Shown here: positions 59,417 through 64,000 of the stretch, piece by piece
Position numbering within the stretch: the stretch's first letter is position 1
Layout of the letters: every line of letters starts with the position of its first letter
NCBI RefSeq assembly: GCF_016863635.1
Contig: NZ_BOPG01000031.1
Coordinates: 117,064 to 181,063 of the forward strand
Direction: 5' to 3'
Source: Virgisporangium aurantiacum
Lineage (GTDB): Bacteria; Actinomycetota; Actinomycetes; Mycobacteriales; Micromonosporaceae
Length of the DNA stretch: 64,000 bases
Program-made: the position numbers and the translations under genes
Notes under the pieces: model-generated
The model's database searches: none
Seen by the model: only the letters and a program-made list of their open reading frames with translations
Told to the model about the DNA's origin: nothing

Positions 59417-60166
59417 TCAACCGAGCAGGCTCATGACTTCGCCGGCGATGCCCAGCACCGTCGGCTGCAACTGCCCCTCGGCGAGCGGCTTGGTGTACAA
59501 CTGGTGGCCGACCGGTTTCGACCGGTCCATGAGGAGGTCGGCGCCGCTGGTGGAGATGGAGACCGTGGCGTTGCTCGACAGGATGAGCAGTACCGCGTCA
59601 CCGCTCTGGCCGAGACTGCTGGTGGTCACCGCGAAGGAGTAGGACGCTTCGTCGCCGAGACCGGTCGGCGAGTCGGTGCGCTGGACGCTCCGGTTGGCGT
59701 CGCCCGCCTGCTTTTCCTTGCGGAGCTCGTAGATCCCCTTGGCGACGTCCACGGCGGTGGGAAAGGTGCGGTCGATCACGGAGTACGTGACGGTCACGTC
59801 GATGTAGTTCGGGCGGCCGTCCGGCCCCTTCGCCGGGTTGTCGATGCTCCAGGAGCACTTCAGGTTCTGGTACGACACGAGCTTGCCGGTGTTCGGATCG
59901 GCGTCCATGCCCGGCAGCGACACCGTTGTGGGCCGGTCCATCCTGAAGCGTTGCGCCGTCGCCGTCGCCACGGCCGCACACGGGTCGGCCGGTTCGGTGT
60001 ACCGGCCCGCCGGTGCGGTTGCCGCGGGAGTGCTCGGCACCGGGACGGCCGAGCCCGGCGACGACTGACGACTCCTGCCCGGCAGCAGACCGCATCCGAG
60101 CATGGTCACGGCGGCGAGCGCGAGCCCGCACGACAGCCCGTACCTGGCATGGGTGCGGCGCATCAT
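59417..60166 (-). CDS. Exported lipoprotein, DUF3558-like
   Basis: A 249-residue lipoprotein with a hydrophobic signal ending TMLGC (Cys25) and a Ser/Pro/Ala-rich spacer. The domain begins DPCAAVATATAQRF and has LKCSWSIDNP in the middle, again DUF3558-like. The start is ATG-ATG; the first overlaps the stop of the preceding gene (ATGA). The three adjacent genes probably arose by duplication and act together on the cell surface. Nothing in the sequence shows an enzyme activity. Confidence 0.75.
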   Translation of the reverse strand: MMRRTHARYGLSCGLALAAVTMLGCGLLPGRSRQSSPGSAVPVPSTPAATAPAGRYTEPADPCAAVATATAQRFRMDRPTTVSLPGMDADPNTGKLVSYQNLKCSWSIDNPAKGPDGRPNYIDVTVTYSVIDRTFPTAVDVAKGIYELRKEKQAGDANRSVQRTDSPTGLGDEASYSFAVTTSSLGQSGDAVLLILSSNATVSISTSGADLLMDRSKPVGHQLYTKPLAEGQLQPTVLGIAGEVMSLLG

Positions 60167-61650
60167 TTCTCCAGCCGGGGGATGATCCGGTCGGCGATGG
60201 GTGCCAGCCGCTCCGCCATGGTGGCGGGGTTCTGGCCCTTCGTCGGGTTCTTCGGATCGATCAGGGTCAGCACCAGGTGGTACCGGCCGCTGCGGAAGAC
60301 CAGGGCTCCCGCCTCGCGGGCGTACGTGAAGGTGACGCAGTAGGACTCGTCGCCGACGGTCCGGCTGATCGGCTGGCCCTTGTCGTACGGTCCGGTGGCG
60401 GCGATGTCGTTCGCGGCCGCCTTGTCGCCGGTGTAGCTGCGGACGTCGAGCTTGAGCGACACGCGGTCGTTGGAGGTCGTCTCGCCGGTGGTCCGCTGGC
60501 AACCGGTCTCGACGTAGGCGTACTCGTTCCGGTCCCTGACCGAGGTGCCGAGGCTGAAGTTGATGCGGCCCACGGCCGTCGCGATCTCCTCCTGGGCGAA
60601 CGGCGCCGCGGGCACGTTCGTCAGCGCCTGGAAGTCCTCGGCGGCGAGAACGGCGCACGCGTCGAGCGGCGCCACCGGGTAGGCGGGGCTGTCGATTCCG
60701 ATCACCGGGTTGCCGACCGGCTTGGCGGTGTTGGCCGCCATCCTGCCCGCGACGGTGTCCAGCACCTTCGGCTGGACCGTCGCCAGCTTGCCCTGTTCGA
60801 TCAGCAGCGTCACCCGGGCCAGGGTCTTGCCCAGCCGCATGGCGAAGACCGCGTACTCCTTCCCCTCGGTGGACGTCGACGTCTTCGGCTGCCTGGTCAC
60901 CGTGACGCCCTTGATCGCCTGTTGCGGCTCGTAGCGTTCGATGCCCTCGACCATCGCTTTCGGGCTGGTGTACTGCTCCTGGAACACGTCGATGCTGACC
61001 GAGCCCTCGTACCCGAAGTACTCGCAGGTGTTCTGCGGGCTGATCGGCAGGGTGTAGTCGCTGCCGGCCTCCATCGTGCCGGTTCCCTTGCCGTCGAAGA
61101 ACGACCGCTGGTAGCCGCCCTTCAACGGGTTCGGCCTCAGCCGCACGCCGGCCTGCGTCAGTTCGGCGAGGCTCAGCAGCGAACACGCGGGGACGACCGG
61201 GGCACCTCCCACGGTGACCGGCGGCGCGTCGGCCTTCTCCGTCAACGGTGCCGGGTCGACGATCGACTCCTCGAGGTCCTGGAAGCCCGGCCGGTCGACG
61301 TTGGGGATCCTGCTTCCGCCCTTTCCGTCGGCGGCACCCGGGGACTGTCCGCCGTCACCGCTCACGCGGGTGTAGACCACGAACCCGCAGCCGGCGGCGA
61401 GGACGATCGCGAGGACGCCGCCGACGAGCACCGGAACCAGCCACCGGGCGGGCCGGCGCGGCGGCACGGGCGCACCGGGATAGGGCACCGGGCCGCCCTG
61501 GTACTGCGGCGGGCCGCCCTGGTACGGCGGCGGGTACGCCGGTGCCGCCGGGTATCCGTACGGCTGCGACGGGTACTGCTGTTGGTCCGGATACTGCGGC
61601 GGATGGGACACCCGGCGAACGGTATCGGCCGGCGTTCTCGCCACGCTCAC
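60163..61650 (-). CDS. Membrane-anchored protein with two DUF3558-like domains
   Basis: A protein of up to 495 residues. A Pro/Gln/Tyr-rich cytoplasmic tail (about 15-65) precedes one membrane helix (about 70-92, WLVPVLVGGVLAIVLAAGCGF). The exported part contains two similar domains, one starting PACSLLSLAELTQAGV near 152 and one starting DACAVLAAEDFQALTN near 330. Each has a later Cys (NTCEYFG, TGCQRTT), which suggests one disulphide per domain. The GTG at 61650 is the longest start. A GTG at 61611 gives VSHPPQYPDQQQYP, which looks like a more usual beginning; neither has a strong ribosome site. First gene of the three-gene surface-protein operon. Confidence 0.72.
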   Translation of the reverse strand: MSVARTPADTVRRVSHPPQYPDQQQYPSQPYGYPAAPAYPPPYQGGPPQYQGGPVPYPGAPVPPRRPARWLVPVLVGGVLAIVLAAGCGFVVYTRVSGDGGQSPGAADGKGGSRIPNVDRPGFQDLEESIVDPAPLTEKADAPPVTVGGAPVVPACSLLSLAELTQAGVRLRPNPLKGGYQRSFFDGKGTGTMEAGSDYTLPISPQNTCEYFGYEGSVSIDVFQEQYTSPKAMVEGIERYEPQQAIKGVTVTRQPKTSTSTEGKEYAVFAMRLGKTLARVTLLIEQGKLATVQPKVLDTVAGRMAANTAKPVGNPVIGIDSPAYPVAPLDACAVLAAEDFQALTNVPAAPFAQEEIATAVGRINFSLGTSVRDRNEYAYVETGCQRTTGETTSNDRVSLKLDVRSYTGDKAAANDIAATGPYDKGQPISRTVGDESYCVTFTYAREAGALVFRSGRYHLVLTLIDPKNPTKGQNPATMAERLAPIADRIIPRLEK

Positions 61651-61690
61651 GTCTCGCTGACGCGGCTCCCGTAGCGGAGGTCACCTTCCG

Positions 61691-61728
61691 TTGACCTCAA
61701 GCAGGCTTGAGGTTCGAGGATGGGTCGG
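61691..61728 (+). promoter_or_regulatory. SoxR/MerR-like promoter of the MFS gene, probably leaderless
   Basis: TTGACC (61691-61696) and GAGGAT (61716-61721) are separated by 19 bases, the overlong spacing typical of MerR-family promoters. The spacer carries the dyad ACCTCAAG-CAGG-CTTGAGGT (61694-61713), which closely resembles SoxR boxes. The expected transcription start coincides with the GTG at 61728. A SoxR or related redox/drug sensor encoded elsewhere is the likely regulator. Confidence 0.65.
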
Positions 61729-63089
61729 TGAGTTCGTTGTCCGCGCCCTACCGGGCGCTCACTCTCGGCATGATCGCTCTCGTCACCCTGATCGCTTTCG
61801 AAGCGGTGGCCGTGACCACGGCCATGCCGACCGTGGCGCGGGCGCTCGACGGCCTCACCCTCTACGCGCTGGCATTCGGCGGCGCGCTCGCCGCATCGGT
61901 CGTCGGCATGGTCGTGGCCGGGGCGTGGGGCGACGCGCGTGGACCGGCCGGGCCGACCTGGGCCGGCGTCGCACTGTTCATCGCCGGGCTGCTCATCGCG
62001 GGAACCGCACCCGACATGTGGGTGCTGGTCGGTGGCCGGGCCGTGCAGGGTTTCGGCGGTGGGCTCGTGGTCGTCGCGCTCTACGTGGTCGTTGGCCGCG
62101 CGTACCCGGCCGACCTGCACCCGCGGGTCTTCGCCGCGTTCGCCGGCGCCTGGGTGCTGCCGTCGATCGCCGGGCCGTCGATCGCCGGGCTCATCGTGGA
62201 GCACCTGCACTGGCGTTGGGTGTTTCTGGGCGTCGTCCTGCTCGCGGTCCCGTCCATCCTGCTCATCGCGCCGGGACTGCGCGGCCTGCCGCCGGCCGAG
62301 CGGGGGACCGCCGACCTGTCCATCGTCGGGTGGGCCGTCGCGGCGGCCGTGAGTGTCGGACTGCTGCACTTCGGCGGCCAGCGGGGCGGCGTCGACGCGG
62401 TGGTACTCATCGGCGCCGGCATCGCCGGGCTGGTGTTCGTCACGCCGAAACTACTGCCGGCCGGCACGTTCACCGCGCGCCGGGGACTGCCGAGCGTGGT
62501 GCTGCTGCGTGGGTTCGCCGGCGCCGCGTTCATCCAGACCGACGTGTTCATTCCGCTCATGTTGACCCGTGAGCGCGGGTTCTCACCGTCGGCGGCCGGG
62601 CTGACGCTCACCGTCGGCGGGCTGGCCTGGTCCCTTGGCTCGTGGTACCAGTCCCGCCTGGGGCAGCGGCTCGGCCCGCGGGCACGGCTGACCCTCGGCC
62701 TGTCGCTCATCGCGGTCGGGGTCGCCGCGGCCGCCGCTGTCGTCGCGCCCGCGGTGCCGGTTCCGGTCGTGGTCGGCGGCTGGCTCCTCGGCGGGTTCGG
62801 CATGGGGGTGTCCTATCCGACGATGTCCGCGCTCACGCTCCGGCTCGCGCCCGCGGGACAGCAGGGGCGGAGCAGCTCGTCGCTGCAACTGTCCGACTCG
62901 CTGCACTCGACGACCGTGCTGGCCGTCAGCGGCACCCTCTTCGCCGCACTCATCGCGACCGCGCCGTACGCCGCCTACCTGGCGGGGTACGGGCTGGCGT
63001 TCGGGCTCGCCGTCGCGGGGATCTGGGTCGCCCGGCGGACCTCCACGCCGACCGGAACACCCGGACGGGCATCCGTGCCGGTCGGGTGA
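61728..63089 (+). CDS. MFS drug/metabolite efflux transporter
   Basis: A 453-residue major facilitator with about 12-14 membrane helices. The first helix is LGMIALVTLIAFEAVAVTTAMPTVARAL, whose TAMPTVAR-type end is typical of the DHA2/EmrB-like drug exporters. Further landmarks are AGAWGDARGP (loop 2-3) and GGRAVQGFGGGLVVVALYVVVG. It uses the proton gradient to pump out drugs or metabolites. The GTG at 61728 is the predicted transcription start as well, so translation is probably leaderless, though GAGGA lies eight bases before it. Control by a SoxR-like sensor would suit export of redox-active compounds. Confidence 0.88.
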   Translation: MSSLSAPYRALTLGMIALVTLIAFEAVAVTTAMPTVARALDGLTLYALAFGGALAASVVGMVVAGAWGDARGPAGPTWAGVALFIAGLLIAGTAPDMWVLVGGRAVQGFGGGLVVVALYVVVGRAYPADLHPRVFAAFAGAWVLPSIAGPSIAGLIVEHLHWRWVFLGVVLLAVPSILLIAPGLRGLPPAERGTADLSIVGWAVAAAVSVGLLHFGGQRGGVDAVVLIGAGIAGLVFVTPKLLPAGTFTARRGLPSVVLLRGFAGAAFIQTDVFIPLMLTRERGFSPSAAGLTLTVGGLAWSLGSWYQSRLGQRLGPRARLTLGLSLIAVGVAAAAAVVAPAVPVPVVVGGWLLGGFGMGVSYPTMSALTLRLAPAGQQGRSSSSLQLSDSLHSTTVLAVSGTLFAALIATAPYAAYLAGYGLAFGLAVAGIWVARRTSTPTGTPGRASVPVG

Positions 63090-63102
63090 ACGGCTCCCGT
63101 GC

Positions 63103-64000
63103 TCACCACTTGTCCCAGGAGATGGTCCAGTCGCCGATGCCGTCACCGAGCGCCATCTGACGCGGGGTCCCCTTGACGTCGACGACGTCGCCGAGGCCGA
63201 AGTTCGCGTAGAACCACTTGGCGTTGTCCGGTCCGACGTTGAGGCACCCGTGCGACGTGTTGGCCCTGCCGTGCTGCGAGATGTTCCAGTCGGCGAGGTG
63301 GACGTACTCGCCCGAGTAGGTGATGCGGCAGCAGTAGGTGATGTTCTCGTCGTAGTAGTTCGGGTTCTTCGGGTCGGTGATGCCGTAGCTCGCCGACGTC
63401 ATCCGGACGTTCTGCGCCTTCTCCAGGATCACGTGCACCCCGGAGCGGGTCCAGTAGTTGATGGTCTCGCCGTTGTTGCCCTTGACGGTGCCGCCCTTGC
63501 CCATGCTGATCGGCATGTCCTTGACGAGCGCGCCGTCGATGAAGATCTTCATGCGGTGCGTCGCGCTGTCGGCGATCGCGATCTTCGACTGGCCGATCGC
63601 GAAGCTGGTGGTGGCGTTGGCGCCGCCCCAGACGCCGTTGCCCAGGTCGACCCCGCGGACGCTGACCGCCGCGGTGACCTTGGTGCCGGCCGCCCAGTAC
63701 TGGGCCGGCCGCCAGTGCGCGTTCTGGTTGTCGATCCAGCGCCAGCGACCCTCGACGGCGGGTTCCGCCCGGACGGTCATCACCTTCTCGGCCGCCGCCC
63801 GGTCCTTCACGGGCTTGCTGAAGTGGACCATGACGACCTGCCCGACGCCGTACGTGGCGCCGTTCTTCAGGCTCTGCAACGAGTTCGCCTGGAACGAGAC
63901 GTTCGCCACCGAGGCGGGCTTGATCGTGGTGAACGTGCTCGTCTGCTGGCTCTGCGTCCCCTTGCCGTCGACCAGGGTGACGCCGACGGTGTAGGTCTGG
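63103..64000 (-). CDS. L,D-transpeptidase with Ig-like domain, N-terminus beyond the window
   Basis: The frame is open to the right edge at 64000, so the gene is incomplete; the apparent GTG start at 63909 is internal. The visible part has an Ig-like (Big_10-type) beta domain (VVMVHFSKPVKDR, RWRWIDNQNAHWRPAQYW). It is followed by a YkuD catalytic domain with the His and Cys of the SHGCLNVG motif about 45 residues from the end. Such exported enzymes form 3-3 cross-links in peptidoglycan and are important for beta-lactam tolerance in actinobacteria. A signal peptide or lipobox should lie in the missing part. It is convergent with the MFS gene, 13 bases apart. Confidence 0.9.
   Translation of the reverse strand, partial: QTYTVGVTLVDGKGTQSQQTSTFTTIKPASVANVSFQANSLQSLKNGATYGVGQVVMVHFSKPVKDRAAAEKVMTVRAEPAVEGRWRWIDNQNAHWRPAQYWAAGTKVTAAVSVRGVDLGNGVWGGANATTSFAIGQSKIAIADSATHRMKIFIDGALVKDMPISMGKGGTVKGNNGETINYWTRSGVHVILEKAQNVRMTSASYGITDPKNPNYYDENITYCCRITYSGEYVHLADWNISQHGRANTSHGCLNVGPDNAKWFYANFGLGDVVDVKGTPRQMALGDGIGDWTISWDKW

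Noticed and set aside
61694..61713. Terminator hairpin before the MFS gene
   Set aside because: The dyad sits between minus-35 and minus-ten elements with the 19-base spacing of MerR-type promoters and has only a four-base loop, so an operator explains it better.
63103..63909. Complete L,D-transpeptidase starting at 63909
   Set aside because: The codon there is an internal GTG; the frame stays open to the window edge with sensible Ig-like domain sequence.
1..64000. Mobile elements, integrase, attachment sites, rRNA or tRNA genes
   Set aside because: None was seen on either strand; gene composition and codon use look even throughout.

Overview
The window is about 70% G+C, gene-dense and packed with overlapping start and stop codons, and it carries typical actinobacterial families: LuxR-type LAL regulators, CUT1 and CUT2 sugar importers with lipoprotein binding proteins, SARP-free secondary enzymes, CHAT/TPR proteins, DUF3558-like lipoproteins and an L,D-transpeptidase with an Ig-like domain. 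Together with a GH6-CBM2 cellulase, this points to a filamentous soil actinobacterium, most likely of the Micromonosporaceae (Actinoplanes or Dactylosporangium type). That assignment is an inference from gene content, not from a marker gene. No rRNA, tRNA, CRISPR array, prophage or insertion sequence was recognised.

Layout. 1-7 kb: an alpha-oxoamine synthase, a small hypothetical protein, two alpha/beta hydrolases and a large LAL regulator. 6.6-18.7 kb (all minus strand): an L-rhamnose utilisation locus. One operon has a CUT1 sugar importer without its own ATPase, a GH106-type alpha-L-rhamnosidase and a small cyclotransferase-like protein. The other has a metallo-beta-lactamase-fold protein, a zinc alcohol dehydrogenase, L-rhamnonate dehydratase, a fumarylacetoacetase-family hydrolase and L-rhamnose 1-dehydrogenase. 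Read together, rhamnosides are imported, hydrolysed inside the cell, and rhamnose is oxidised without phosphorylation to pyruvate and lactate. 18.8-24.2 kb (plus strand): a divergent five-gene overlapping operon with two FGGY kinases, a histidine phosphatase, a DeoR regulator and a 2-hydroxyacid dehydrogenase; its sugar is unknown.

24.2-34.6 kb: a NodU/CmcH carbamoyltransferase coupled to a TIR-NB-ARC-TPR protein, a secreted glycosidase with a bulb-lectin domain, a second protein with helical repeats and a TIR-like domain, a divergent ABC exporter and a methyltransferase. Two TIR-type proteins within 6 kb suggest a defence or self/non-self recognition patch. 34.6-41.5 kb: IclR regulator, benzoylformate-decarboxylase-like enzyme and SDR, divergent from a complete CUT2 sugar importer. 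41.5-50.6 kb: an IF-1 paralogue and GNAT operon preceded by a leader peptide, DUF523, UbiA prenyltransferase, aminotransferase, GH6 cellulase, a TetR/maleylpyruvate-isomerase pair, a propeller-like protein and an unknown protein.

50.7-58.7 kb is the most interesting region: a cytoplasmic subtilisin-like protease, two TPR-CHAT (caspase-like) proteins, an ECF sigma factor and a small acidic protein overlapping the sigma gene. The logic resembles the protease-released sigma factor of type III-E CRISPR systems, but no CRISPR component is present. 58.7-64 kb: three exported proteins of DUF3558-like type, an MFS pump behind a SoxR/MerR-like promoter that appears leaderless, and an L,D-transpeptidase that runs off the right edge.
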